Source: Sporobolomyces roseus (lineage: Eukaryota > Basidiomycota > Microbotryomycetes > Sporidiobolales > Sporidiobolaceae). From it: a stretch of DNA of 64,000 bases. Position numbers and translations under genes: made by a program. Below are positions 34,708 to 47,700 of this stretch, piece after piece. The stretch covers positions 3,472,001 through 3,536,000 of the forward strand of contig JADILM010000001.1 in assembly GCA_016617785.1 (NCBI GenBank), read 5' to 3'. The notes below the pieces were generated by a model, which did no database searches, was not told the DNA's origin, and was given only the letters and a program-made list of their open reading frames with translations. The first letter of the stretch is position 1. Every line of letters starts with the position of its first letter.

Positions 34708-37184
34708 ATGCCTCCATATCGCGACCCGAATCGATTGTTCTACGATCCAGTGAACCCAACAATGCTCTCAACTGAACAGATGCAACAAATGAGCCCTCAA
34801 GAGCTTCAAGCAGCAACTGATCAACTCGATCAACACTTGATCCTCGTCCTCCAACAAATCGAAGAGAACTTTGCCAAATGCAATCAGGTCGTAGTAGAGA
34901 GCTTGTTACCTGCTGTCGAGCAACATGGGGAGAATTCAATGAGGATTTACGAGTCTATCAAGGTGAGCCTTTCGCTCGAACCTCTTTCCCACTCTTCTGT
35001 CCCTGGTTAGCTGACCGCGAAACGCGTTCTCAGTTCTGGAGACCTTTCTTCGAAGCGGCGGCGTCGATGCGACTCAACGAACCCAACGCAGACGATTCAA
35101 ATTCTGTCGCAACTGAGGAACCGACTCGAAATTCCGCTTCTCCAGACCGTACTGTCTCGAGCGCAGGCGACCAAACCTACTCTCGACAATCCGACGCATC
35201 AGAAGACCTCGAAGGAACTCCTCGAGCGAAACGACACGATCTCGACGACTTGTCCCCTTCTTCCTCTTCCCTCCCTTCCGAACCTCAATGGTCTTCCGAC
35301 AAACACAATCAATTCGCTTCCCCCTTCCTTTCCTCGAAAGAGAATGAACGACAAGGCCCTCCCGCAAACTCAGCCATGAAACAACAACCTTCCTCGTCCT
35401 CTCACGCTTTACCCGAGTTGCAACGACTTCGACTTCGAGATCTCCCTCCCGATTCTCCGGACGTTCCCGAGCCAGAATTCGAAACCGCCGTATTCGGAGG
35501 AATCGGAGGTAATTCGAAAGGAAAAGGAAGATTTTTCGACCTGTCTTCAGATCCAACCTCTCCTTCGTTCAGCCTCTTGCGAGACCCTTCCCCTTCACCT
35601 TCGGATGCCGGAAACAGACCTCCTCCTGTACCACAGTCGCCTCGGAACCCTCGAGCTGGAGGAGGTGATCAAGCACATTCGAAATTGCTCGACAAGATTC
35701 TTCGCAAGAATCTCGCTTCTCCAGCTCCTCCTCGTGCTGGTCCTGGATCATCGACTCCCGGTCGACCGAATGCTGCTCGAACCGGAAACAACAAGATTGC
35801 CTTCCCTCCAGATCTCCCGAAAGAATGGGACGGAATCGCCAACCTCTCTCAAACTTCGCTCGACGCTTTCCCTTCTCCGATCAAACGTCGTCAATCGACT
35901 TCGACCGAAGATTCTTTCGCAGCACACCTCATCGCACCTCCCTCGACCCTACGTCATCCTTCTTACCTCACTTCTTCTCCCGCTTTGCCGCGTGCCGCTC
36001 CCTCCTCAACTTCGACTTCCCGCTCTCAGCCTCCTCCTCCTCCTCCCGCTTCCTACTCGTCCCCTGCGAAGTACACTCGAACTCCAGCAAAGTACGCAGC
36101 TCGACTCACCGCACAAAACGTCTACGACTCGCTCGGACTCAACGATTCACCTCTTCCCTCTCCACCCTCAATCTTGCGAACCAATACGAAACCTTTCAAC
36201 ATGTATGAACATACTCAACGACTCTCTACGGCACATCAACCGATCGACAGTCCAACGAAAGAACGTTCTATGCGAGCTGCAGGAGGAGGAGGAGGTAAAG
36301 GTAACAACCGAGCAGTCGAACAAGAAGAAAGTTTCGCTTCGAACGTTTCTACTTCGACTATTCCGAATCAACCTTCTTTTGTCGATCCAGATCGATCTCA
36401 AACTAGACCTTTCGATCTCTACGAGTACCAGAACAAACAGAACCAACCGGATTCGTCGTCGAGAGTTGGAGAAGATACGGATAATATTGATGATTTGTTG
36501 AATCGAGGCAAGACTATGACTTTCCATCAAGCTCAGAGGGCTTCAATGTTACCACAACAAGGAATGGTTGATCTAGGTGGAATTGTCGATGATGATTATG
36601 ATGAAGAGAGAAGGGAGTATCCTGGAGAGGGTAGAGAAGTGGGAAGAGACGATTATGAGGACGAGTTGAGTTACGTTGATGCTCGACATGAAGAAGACCA
36701 AGGAGCGATGCTTGAAGGACAAGGGTACGCGATCGGAGGTGGAGTAGGAGATGAAGATGAATCTTTCAATATCGAGAGGGGTTTGAGAACTGGTGCTGGT
36801 GGAGGAGTCGGATTTGGGAAAGGGTTAATGGATGGTCCTGAAGATACACTATTCGGAATGCCTCCCGCTCAATCTCAATCTCAACAAGGTCCACTTCAAT
36901 CGCAGATTCGGGATGAGGGAGAAGGAGAACGCTACCAGGATGATGACACGTTTACGGATACTCAAGAACCTTTGAGACCTCAAGAACAAGGTAGAGGTAA
37001 CGGTGGAAGAGGGTTCAGGTTACATGGGTTGAGCGATATGGAGACACTCCATGGAGGAGAGTTGCTTAGTTCTGGTCAGTCTTTCGTTTCTCTCTCGTTA
37101 TCAGGCGTAGTGAGCTGACATGTCTTCTCGCTTGTAGAACCTTTCCAAGCTAGTCCGTTAGCAGGTAGATGGAATCAGCAATAA
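34708..37184 (+). CDS. ASK1: DASH/Dam1 complex subunit Ask1
   Basis: Outer-kinetochore protein that helps couple kinetochores to microtubule plus ends as part of the DASH ring. Start MPPYRDPNRLFYDPVNPTML (34708). The conserved Ask1 domain is near the N-terminus: LDQHLILVLQQIEENFAKCN, VVESLLPAVEQHGENSMRIY and, after one intron, KFWRPFFEAAASMRLNE. The rest is a long low-complexity region (about 700 residues) rich in Ser/Pro with many SP/TP sites, fitting the known CDK control of Ask1. Short motifs recur: KPFNMYEHTQRL and RPFDLYEYQNKQ are repeats of a KPF-x-YEY pattern. The last exon joins SSE to PFQASPLAGRWNQQ, the typical conserved Ask1 end. Plus-strand frames inside the long exon are shadows. 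Two or three introns. Confidence 0.9.
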
Positions 37185-37745
37185 GCCTCTCCAATATTCC
37201 TTTCTTCGTTCCCTTTTGCTCCTACTAGTAATCACAACTCCCTTCTGAACTATTTGTAGACTCTACGTCAAACCTGTTCGTTCCTTCCCGTCACCGTCAG
37301 AGAACTCGCGGAGCAATGAGAGAGAGAGAGAACGAAACGAAACCGTTCATGGATTCTCTTACCTCGCTCGACTACTGTTTGATCTCGAAAGTAAGCGAAA
37401 GTATCAGCTTGTTGCAGGAATCCTCGAGAGACAAGGGAAGAGAATAGGGGAAGAAAAAGGGACTGAAAATAGTGAAAGGACAAAAAAGGAGGAATTTGGT
37501 GCGCTTCATGGTGTTGACAAACAAACAGTGTAGGAGCTCTGAGGAAGGTGTACACGCGAGACGAACAGATGCAAGTAGAGCTGGAAAAGGGGAAGGATAC
37601 AACTAGCGGAGAAAGAGCGAGACGAGGAGAAAAGGGGAAAGGGGAAAAGTATGCGTTGCGTGGTTCGAGAACGAAGGGGTAAATCGAGGTAGGGGAGGTT
37701 AAGAAAGATCATGTACACTTGAGATTCGAGAGGAGAAGGAGGGGA
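37185..37745. other. Convergent intergenic region
   Basis: About 560 bases between the converging ASK1 and E2 genes, with purine- and pyrimidine-rich blocks. Nothing coding was seen. Confidence 0.4.
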
Positions 37746-38621
<876 letters not shown>

Positions 38622-38802
38622 GTTTGTGATTGAATCGAGTGTGGCGTAGTGTGAAGTGGAAGGACGTGGGAGAGTTGAGTGATGAAACAAAGGAGAATCA
38701 AAAATTGGTTCTCTCTCCTCTTCACACGCTAACTCTGCTTCTATTCACCAAGTCACAAGATCAAGCTATAAGGGTAGTGCGCTCCTTCTCGATACGCCAG
38801 GA

Positions 38803-41800
38803 ATGGCTTCCACTTCGTCTCAACCCAACCCACTTCCTCGCACTCTTACTCTCAGTGAATCTCTCTTCCCTCCACCAGAACCATGGACACCTAGGACCTT
38901 CACTTTCAACCTATCCAAAGTAGAACACTTACCACATGGCGAGACGAAGCCCCTCACGTGGACTGCAGTAGATGGAGAATCTTCTTTGAGGTTCTCTATC
39001 GCTGCTAGACCCTACAAGGTCACTCTAGTACGCGAGTGCACTGGTGAGAAGATTGAAGAGCTATTGGGATGGACTCCACTAGACTTCCTCGCCGTTCGAG
39101 TGAGTTCAATTCAGTACCCCACTCTTCTCACAAAACTCGCTCGGTCCTCTCAATCTGACTCGAATCAATTATCCCTTCTGAATCGATAGCTACTGGTTGA
39201 ACACCCATCCAAAGATCCCTCACAATCAATCGTCATCCTCACCATTCAAAACAAAGAGAAATTGCGTGAGGCAAACCTTTCCTTCCTCTCTTTTCCCCTC
39301 CTCTCCTCTCATTGCTGAATCCAGTTCATGTTTCTGCTGTAACAGGTGTCGATATGACTTTTGATCTGAGAGCTCCACAAGACAGATACTCGATTGGTTA
39401 CAAACAAGAGAATCTAGCCCACCTCCAAGATCGACTGAAAGAAATCTGTAACCAATATCGAATCGCTCACAAGATCTCGTAAGCCCCCGCTTATCCCCTT
39501 TCACTTACTCCCCAGTCAAGGGACTGATCAGAGTCTTTGACTGAGGGTGTTCTTTTAGGATGAAAGGAGCATTACCAATCCCACGACCGGGAGACGATCC
39601 AATTATCCCTCCTAAAACTCCTCCGAATTATACACCTGGGGATTCATCTACTTATATTCTCTATCCTGATCGACCTACTGCACCTCAATCCTCGACTTCA
39701 GCAGCGAATGGGAAAGGGAAAGGAAAGGAGAAGGAGAATGGATTAAATGGGTTTAGGAAACAGGTCGGGAAGAAAGGGAAATCGAAAGTTGATAAGAAGA
39801 AGGGGGACGACGAGGAGACGGATGAGAGCGAATACAAGGGAGAGAGTGACGAAGAGGAGGAAGGGAAAGGGAAGAAGACGAAACCGAAAGTGGTGAACAA
39901 GAAGGGGAAAGAGAAAGCTGTGATTGAGATCGTTACGAATGGGAAGGGGAATGGATCGAAGAAGTCGGGAGGGAAGGCAAAGAAACCTGAGACGCAATCG
40001 AAAGGAAAGAGAGGCAGGAAAGCGAGTATGACGAAGAAAGTTAAACCGGGTTACGAGATTGAAACGGTTACGGAGGATGATACTACGGAAGATGAGGAGG
40101 GGAACGGAGGATCGGAGAACGGTAGTTTGACATCAAAGAAGAGGAAGGGAAAGGTAGAACCTCCAGTGGTCATGAGTCCGAGGGGGAGGATCAGGAGACA
40201 ATCGACAGTAGCGAAGAAAGTCTCGTATGTCGAGAAAGGGGAACACAGTTTTGAGGAGGATGAGGATAGTGGAGATACTAGGAGGGGTAGAGGAGATGAG
40301 GAGGAAACAGATTACGAGAATGGTGGGTCAATCCCGCGCATTCGTGATCTCGCAAACAGAGCTAAATTATGCCTGACTCTTCCATAGACCGTCTTCACTC
40401 AGCTGGCAAACGTCGTCGTCGTCGCTCCTCTTCCTCGACTCAACCTCCAAATCGTTCTCGACCGAGAACTATGTCTCCCGATCTTCTTCCAGCTCCCGTC
40501 GCTTCCACTTCTCGTCAATTCGACCTATCTCCTGAAGCATCAGAAACGATCGATCCATTGAAACGTCAATTGGCATCTCACGAAACTAGGTTGGACGCTT
40601 TATCAAGTTTCGTTTACTCTCCGAATCGAGGAGGATCACTTATGGGAGGTGTCGAGGAGGGAGTAATGGGAGAAGGATCCGAGTGGTTGAATGGGGACTC
40701 GGATTTGGGTTTGGAGGAGAACATGAAATTCTTGAAGAGCGGTTATACGGATATGAGGGCGAAGATGAAGGTGTACGCGGTGGAGATTCAACAGTTGAAG
40801 GTCGCGACAGAGACCATTGGTGGGAATAGTGGGAAGGGGAAGGGGAAAGAGAGGGAAATGGACAGAGATGTCGAGATGGGCACGGAATCTACACCTCAAG
40901 AGTCGATCTCGATACTTCAGAACCGGATCGACGCCCTCGAAACTTCTCAATCGACCCTCAAGGACCTCCTCGAAAGCTCTTACTCGAACCTCAGCGGAAC
41001 TCTCGAGACTCTACAAGCTTCGACTACTTCGGCATTTGCCAGAATCGAAGAATTGGGAAAGCGCAACGCTCAACTGGAGAAGGAGAGAGAAGAGTCTCGG
41101 CGGGAGGAAGGGAAGAAGAGGAACGAGATCGAGCTGCTCGAGAGACGCTTGGAGGCGGAGCGAAAGCAAGGAGCGGAGAGGACGAAGCAGTTGGAGGACG
41201 AGATGCGGCGACTGAGGCAGGACGTTAATCGCTTGACGGGACAAGCAACGATCGATCCTCAAGCCGTTTTCGGGACCACTGGACCATCTTCTAATCTCTA
41301 CAATGCTTCAGCTTCGACTTCGTGGCAATCACAAGTCGGTCAAAGCAGTTTAGGAGGAGCATCGGCGAATCACAGAGAACAACCAACGTCACCTTTCCAG
41401 CAACCCTTCTCACTTCCAACCTTACCTCACAATTCGGACTCTTCTTCCCCGAACGGATCGAATCGCTCCTCGAAACGAATCGCGAATGCACCAGATACGG
41501 AACTCTCTCGTCGTCGTCGAGCAGCTTCGGTCGGCGCAACTCGTATTCAGGCCGATTCTACCGCGCCTCGAACCGTATCTCGTCGTAGTGGAGGAGGCAG
41601 AGGTAGAGGAAGAGCTTCAGCAACGCCAGGTCCTTCGAGAACGCCGCGCGTAACTCGCTCAAAGACGGTCGATCCCCTCGCTCTCAGTTCCGATTACGAC
41701 GAATCATCTACTTCTTCCCACAAGCAACCGTCGAAAAAAATCCAAGCGATCCCTCCTCCTCGAACAGTTCGAACTCGATTTTCCCAACCTGCGATTCCTT

Positions 41801-42009
41801 CATTCGAATCGGCTCCTCAAACTTCCATTCCACAACAATCTTCCAGTACCTCTGAACGCTCGCCTACGCGAGTATCTGCCGAAGAGGAGCAAATTTACGA
41901 TCAACTTGCTGGATTGGTCGACCGAATGAATCCGGAAGAAGCAGTATTGTTCAGGTTAGCGCAGGGAGCGAGAAATGAGCTTTGGAATATGGAGGAGGAG
42001 GAGGGGTGA
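38803..42009 (+). CDS. Unknown protein: N-terminal globular domain, charged linker, coiled coil
   Basis: Not recognised. Start MASTSSQPNPLPRTLTLSES (38803). The first 150 residues look folded (TFTFNLSKVEHLPHGETKPL, ARPYKVTLVRECTGEKIEEL, QSIVILTIQNKEKL, DMTFDLRAPQDRYSIGYKQE). They are followed by 280 residues of Lys/Glu-rich sequence with basic clusters (KGKRGRKASMTKKVKPGYE). A predicted intron (about 40322-40386, gtgggt...ccatag) keeps the frame as YEN-DRLHSAGKRRRRRSSS into the second half. That half has a heptad-like coiled coil (IEELGKRNAQLEKEREESRR, LERRLEAERKQGAERTKQLE) around 41040-41230. It then carries GGGRGRGRASATPGPS, an AT-hook-like segment, and ends ELWNMEEEEG. Likely nuclear and DNA- or chromatin-associated, but this is inference. 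It might instead be two genes; the splice-in-frame argues for one. Confidence 0.6.
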
Positions 42010-42561
42010 CTCGGCAGTTAGGGTCAATCTTGGACGTTTTCGGTACGCCCTCATTCCTTCCGATTCTCACCTTCCTTGTAACTCGACTCGACTGATGCGA
42101 CTTTGACTCACACAGATCTTTGTAGCTTTCCTCTTCGCCTGGATCCTTGCTTTCTTCTTCTTCAAGTGCTGTTCGAGAGTTCTCTTTCGAAAAGGAATCG
42201 CAAGGGCTCAGAAGACGCTGGTCTTCCGCTCGGTCTCTCATGCGCCTTCCCGCTCCGGCTCCTACTCGAAGGCAACTCAACAGCGCTAGAGAATCGGCTC
42301 ACTCTTGCCATTCGGACTCCGCGGCTTTGATTCATCGGTTTCGCCGCTCTCGTGCCGTCCTTTTTCTCCTCTCTCGACTCTCTTCCTGCCTCACCAGCGC
42401 TCCTCTCACCGTGAGAGCTCATTCCTTATCTACAAACCTCGCAATTTGCCTGGGACATCCAGCACCTCATCTCTCGAAAGAAACGGCAAAAGACTCGGTG
42501 AGCACTTTCTATAGCAGGACCGCTTACCTTCGCTCACTACTGGCCCGTCTTCCACCAGATC
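42010..42561. other. Intergenic region upstream of the zinc-finger gene
   Basis: About 550 bases. A strong-looking acceptor at 42115 is followed by a hydrophobic frame (FVAFLFAWILAFFFF) but no donor exon in phase could be found, so I do not call it a gene. Confidence 0.35.
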
Positions 42562-44201
42562 ATGTCCCAAGAAGTACAAGTGAGGCGCCGTAGAAGAAGG
42601 CTTGCTATTGATAGCAAGAGACACGTAAGCCGGAGGAAGCCGTCGCGCTTTGTAGCCTGGTGAACTTACAACATCGTTCATCAGATGTACAACCAACGTC
42701 TGGATCCAGAGCGTGCCGACTCTAAACGTCCATTCTTGTTTGACTGTCCCTTATGCAAACAGACTAGCAAACAGTCGAATGTAAGCGTTTTCTTGCGATT
42801 CGCTCAATCCGAGAGAAAAGCTGATTTCTCTGTTGGTCTGACAGTCTGCAACCGAGCACTATGTGAGATTCCATATTCCAGGCGCGAACAAGACTATATG
42901 CGGGACGTGTAATGTTTCGTTTATCATCAACAGTGCGAAGGGCGGAGCGTGAGCGCCGTTTCTTAATCCCGCTTTGCGAATCTCACTTACTTAGCTTGTT
43001 CCACTCACAGCCAAAAGAAGCACGCCAAAGTCTGCCGTCCGCAGAGCTCACTTTCGTCCAATTCTGAGCCTGTTCTTGTTGCTCCCTCCACCCCCTTCAC
43101 GCCAGTCCCGAGGATCGCTGCGAGCGGACAAGATCGTAATCCCCTGGCAGCGTCGTCGAACGTACCTGCTGGACAGTACGAGGCACAGAATTCGGGCGGT
43201 TTTGACTGGAACGCACCTCAAGTAGAACCCTTTCTCCCTCACACACCTCACGCAACTCAACATTCACAAGTACCGCACTATCTGACGGATCATCAGCAGC
43301 TCTCTTACTCTGACTACTCTGTTCCGCAAGCTCAGGTTCAAGCTGACAATTCGTCAATGCTCACTTATTCCCGGAGAAACCCTGTTGAAAGCAAAAAAGT
43401 TGTAAGCCAGAAGAAGTTATGCGCTTCGTACTTTGCTGAACCATTGTTGATCAGATGTACGACCAACGTCTGGATCCAGAGCGCGCCGACTCTAAACGTC
43501 CATTCTTATTCGATTGTCCGCTATGTAAACAGGTCAGCAAACAATCAAGCGTAAAAACTCTCTCGTGATTCGCTGAACTCGAGAGCAAAGCTTATTTAAG
43601 TTGATCGGACAGACTGCAACCAGGCACTTTCAAAGATACCATATCCCCAGCGAGGACAAGACCGAATGCAGGGACTGTCAAGTATCGTTTATTATGAAGA
43701 GCAACAAGGGAAGGGCGTGAGTGAATCCCGCTGATTCGAGAGTTATTCGCAATTCGAGTGGCTGACGCATCAATTTGCTCCGCTGAAAGCTGGAGGGAGC
43801 ACGATAAAGTCTGCCGTCCCTTGAGCTCGCTTTCGTCGAATCTTCAGCCCGTTCTCGTTGCTCCTCCCGCGCCGTTCACGCCTGTGACGAGGAGTCCCAT
43901 CATCGGACGAGATTCTGCTCCTTTAGTCCTTTCAGCGGACGTACCTGCTGGACAGTACGGGCCGCAGAATTCGGCCGGTTTTCATGCGAACGCACCTCAA
44001 TTCGTCTTGCCGACAGAACGCTATCTGCCACCCGCAGCATACTTAAACCAGCAAATCTACGTACCTCACTATCCGCCGTATCACCAGCAACTCTCCCACT
44101 CTGAATATTCGGTTCCACAAGTTCAGGTTCATCCTCAGCAATCGTCAATGCTCACTCATTCCCGCCGATCGCACCCTCTCGCTCCTTGTCACCCTCGCTA
44201 A
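42562..44201 (+). CDS. Zinc-finger protein with two tandem copies of an exon cassette
   Basis: Same unrecognised family as the gene at 31395. The proposed first exon is 42562-42624 (MSQEVQVRRRRRRLAIDSKR, very basic). Module A starts after a CAG acceptor at 42685: MYNQRLDPERADSKRPFLFD, then CPLCKQTSKQSN joined to SATEHYVRFH (C2H2), CGTCNVSFIINSAKGG joined to QKKHAKVCRP (C2HC), then a Pro/Gln/Tyr/His-rich tail with ASSNVPAGQYEAQNSGGFD. Module B starts at 43455 after a splice that keeps the frame (ESKKV to MYDQRLDPERADSKRPFLFD) and repeats all these elements with the same intron positions, ending APCHPR at 44201. The modules are 770 bases apart and near-identical at their start. I infer one two-module protein of about 440 residues. 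Two separate genes are possible: both modules begin ATG, and that ATG could serve as a start. Confidence 0.6.
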
Positions 44202-44769
44202 TACAATGGTACCGCTCTTCTCCCAGATCCACCAGGACCTTACTACGAGCCACACCCCTATAACCGATTCTAGCTTTTCTCATCTTTCGGGCATCCTTAT
44301 TTCGCTCTTCCTCCTTGTACTACACCTTGAACCCGCTAGATCGAATTTGTGCATCTCTTGTTGACTTGGAGGCTATGCGTTTCAACGCTTTTTTTTCTGC
44401 AACTCTCTGTCTTGCTCGACTCGAACGATCGATTTCGCTCGTTTCACCCGTTTCACCGTGAAGGTGAGAAGCGTTCGAACGCACGCTGAATACTGTCAGC
44501 TTTTAGTCTCAGGCCTGGACGACACCGTGATGAGACGAAGAAATACAGAGTATGTTGTTTCAAGAGTGAAGGGATGTCTAGAAGTAAGCGAGCAAGTATA
44601 GAGAGAAAGAGTGTCTGTCTGCAGGGTGGGAATCGTGAGTGAGAAATGGGGGAGAAAGTGAACAAGGGGGAAGAGTGTCCTTTGAGCGAGCGAGTAATAA
44701 AGAGAGCAAGTAAGTAAATGAGTAGTAAGCTATTCACAACGATCGACAAGAAACCTTCGTATCTACAAA
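44202..44769. other. Convergent intergenic region
   Basis: About 570 bases between the zinc-finger gene and the chitin synthase. T-rich stretch near 44390. No gene was seen. Confidence 0.4.
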
Positions 44770-47700
44770 TTACTGTCCGGACATGGAATGACGAGGAGGC
44801 GCCGCTCCTGGTGGTAGAGATGCTCCTCCTCCCGCTCCGTGCGAAGAATTGGATCCTGTCGATTGAATGTCGGCGGGAGAGAACGAGTTTGAAGCACGAG
44901 AACGATGTCCCTGAGAGTTGCGTTGAACAACACGAGCTCCGGGGGCGGGACCGTCATCTCTGAGCGAGACTCCTCGACTCGATCGACGAGTATTGGCAGA
45001 GGCGAACGGATTGTTCGAGGCGAACGATTCTCGACCACGAGGAGAAGCGGCTCTTGCATCGGGATCTGGCGAGAAGGAAGCGTCGGAACCGATAGGAGGA
45101 GAGGCGAAGAGTCGTTCGTTTTCGCCGTCGTCGTCAAAGTTTTCGCGGCTGTCTCGAGGGTAGGAAGAATCGTTGAAGTGTTTCGGAGGAACGTCGGGAA
45201 GAGGAGAAGGGTCGAGACTGGCGGAGGAGGACGCGGCACTGAGAGTCTGAGATTGACTAGCGAGTGGAGCGGGCATTTCGAGGGCGACCGGGTAGCGAGG
45301 AGGGTTTCCGAGGGAAGCGTTCGAATCAGAGTGAGAGGGCGATCCACGTCGAACGACTGCATCACCACCTAGAGCTCCTGAGATGTAGGTCTCCGAAGAC
45401 TGTCGTAGACTCGAATAGATCAGTACAATCGCGCAATTTCAACAGAGGTGGAAAGTGAAACTAACGTTGAGCGAATACCTACTTCCCCGATGAGCGTCTC
45501 CATAAGTACCAGAATCCCTCGACTGTGTTCCGTTGCGATATCTCCTCTCTCGTTCCCAATCTGCCCAACGTTTCATGGTGATATGCGAAGAGTCGAAGGT
45601 TCCCTCTTTCGCTCCGTGCGCATCTTTACCCTTGACTTCTCCAGCGACTTGACGAGTTGCTCCCCACGAGAAGTCGTCCATGTGAAGGAACGCGTAAGCG
45701 GGAAGGATAAAGTTCCAAATTGGTAGCGAGCAAAGGTAGATGAGCATCCATCCGAGGTAGGCGAAACGGCGAGAAGTGACGACGATGAGGACGGCTGGAA
45801 TACCGAGAATAAGGGCGAGAAGAATGAGTGAAACGGTGGGTTTGACGGTTCCGGGAATGATGGCGACGACGATTAGGTATCTTTGTGAGTTGACGAGAAG
45901 GGTCAGTCGCGGTGAAAGAGAGCGAGAGGAAATAAGGGACGTACAGAGTGAAAGCGATAGCAGCGGGAAGAACGAGAGTACCGGCCAATTCCATGAAGAC
46001 TGAGAAAGGGGAAAAAAGTCAGAAGATGAAGAGAAGAAAAGGAGAGGGAAGAAGCTTGTGACTCACTGACGAAACGCATACTGAAGCAGAAAACACCACA
46101 GAGATCGGGAACAACGATGAGCTCGAACAAGTTGTGAACGGTAGAGTTGATCCATCGACGACGTTGGGAGAGGAGAACTCCGAAAGTGTCGGGAACGATC
46201 GTTTTGCAAACGGCTTGAGGACAGAACATCATCTTGCGACGAGGGAAGGTGCGAAGCATGAGCGTAGTTAGGTATCGATCCTCTCCGAGCTGTGAGAAAA
46301 CGTTTTGCGAGGTTAGCAGAATGTCAAGACGAGAAACGAAAAGCTTTTGTTGAGCTCACGAGTAGCAGATTCTTTTTGTGTAGGGTATCAACAACGTTCT
46401 CCGAGTAGTGCTGGACGATATCGGGGTTGGCTAGAACTGGGACCCAGTAACCATCGCCTCCTTTCGGTGATTTGATTCGGTACATCGAGAAGCAACCAGG
46501 TAAACAAGTAACTCCTCCAAACATCGATTCGAAAGCCTTTGTGAGATGATGTGAGACGTAGTATTCGAAGACTAAATTGAGAAACGGGTGGTCAGTAGGT
46601 GAGCAAGTCAGGCGAAGGTCAGAGAGTACGAAGAACTCACCTTGAATCATCGTAACCCAAGTATCGCTCTTGTTCGCAATCTTGGTTTCACCACACAATC
46701 CCATAATCTCCGTATCGTTGACCATACAAGACATCATTCGAGAGACCGAATCGGGGAAGATCTTGGTATCGGCGTCGACGCAGAGAACGGTTTCGTAACG
46801 ATCCGGCGAGACTCCAGTACACCTCCACATCGAGTTGAAGAACTCGTATTCGAAAGTAGTCATTCGCTCGTCGAACATGACTTTTTGAAGGAAAGTCATG
46901 AGAACGATTTGAGAATCTCGTTTTCCTCGGTTACCGGGTTTGGCATCGTTGACTTCGGCAGGGTTTCCGACTTTGGCTACGAGCATCATCGGTACTCGTT
47001 GTTGTTTCGACAGTTCGACCGTGTTGTTGTCGTACTCGTAGAATCCAGCGTAAACTTTTGCCATGTTGTGTCGTTTGTGACCGTCTGCGATAGCGACATA
47101 CGAGAGAGCTTCGACTTCTTCAGGAGGAGTGACGAGTTCCTTCATCATTCCGAGAACGATTTCGGGAGTAGTGAGGTCGTTTCCGGATCCTTTCACCATT
47201 CCGTCGGCGATGACGAGAATGACTTTGTGAGAATTCGGGTAATCGGTAGTCGAGAGCGAATCGAGGGTTGTGCGAAGTCCTTCGACGGATTCAGAGTAGG
47301 CAGTGACGAGCATGATGGTGTGAGCGAGGGGGAAGTTGAAGGGTTCGTAGTCGAGAGAAGGTTGAGGGACGACATCTCCGAGTGGGAATGGACAAGCGCC
47401 CATCGCTCCTTCCGAAGCTGAACCGCGAGCGAGACCGTCAAGCTGTAGAGACAACAATTTTGATCAGCTTGACTCGAAAAGAAGGAGAGGGAAGAGGAGA
47501 ACTTACAGTGAAAGAAGACATGGGAAGAGAAGTCGAACTTCGCGAAGCTCTCGGTCCTCCTGGCGAATCGGGAGGCGAGTTCCTCATTCCAGCTCCTAAC
47601 ATTCCTTTCCTCGATGGTGGTCCACCGAAATCAGTCGGACTGGCGAGGAGATCGGCTTTCGAGAATCGACTTGTCGTGGGCAAGATTGCGCTCTTCTTTC

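Noticed and set aside
42115..42288. Hydrophobic membrane-like frame after a strong acceptor
   Set aside because: No upstream exon gives the needed phase; stops or wrong frames arise with every donor tried.
46642..47421. Plus-strand open frame of 259 codons
   Set aside because: Antisense shadow of the chitin synthase catalytic exon, which has clear motifs on the minus strand.
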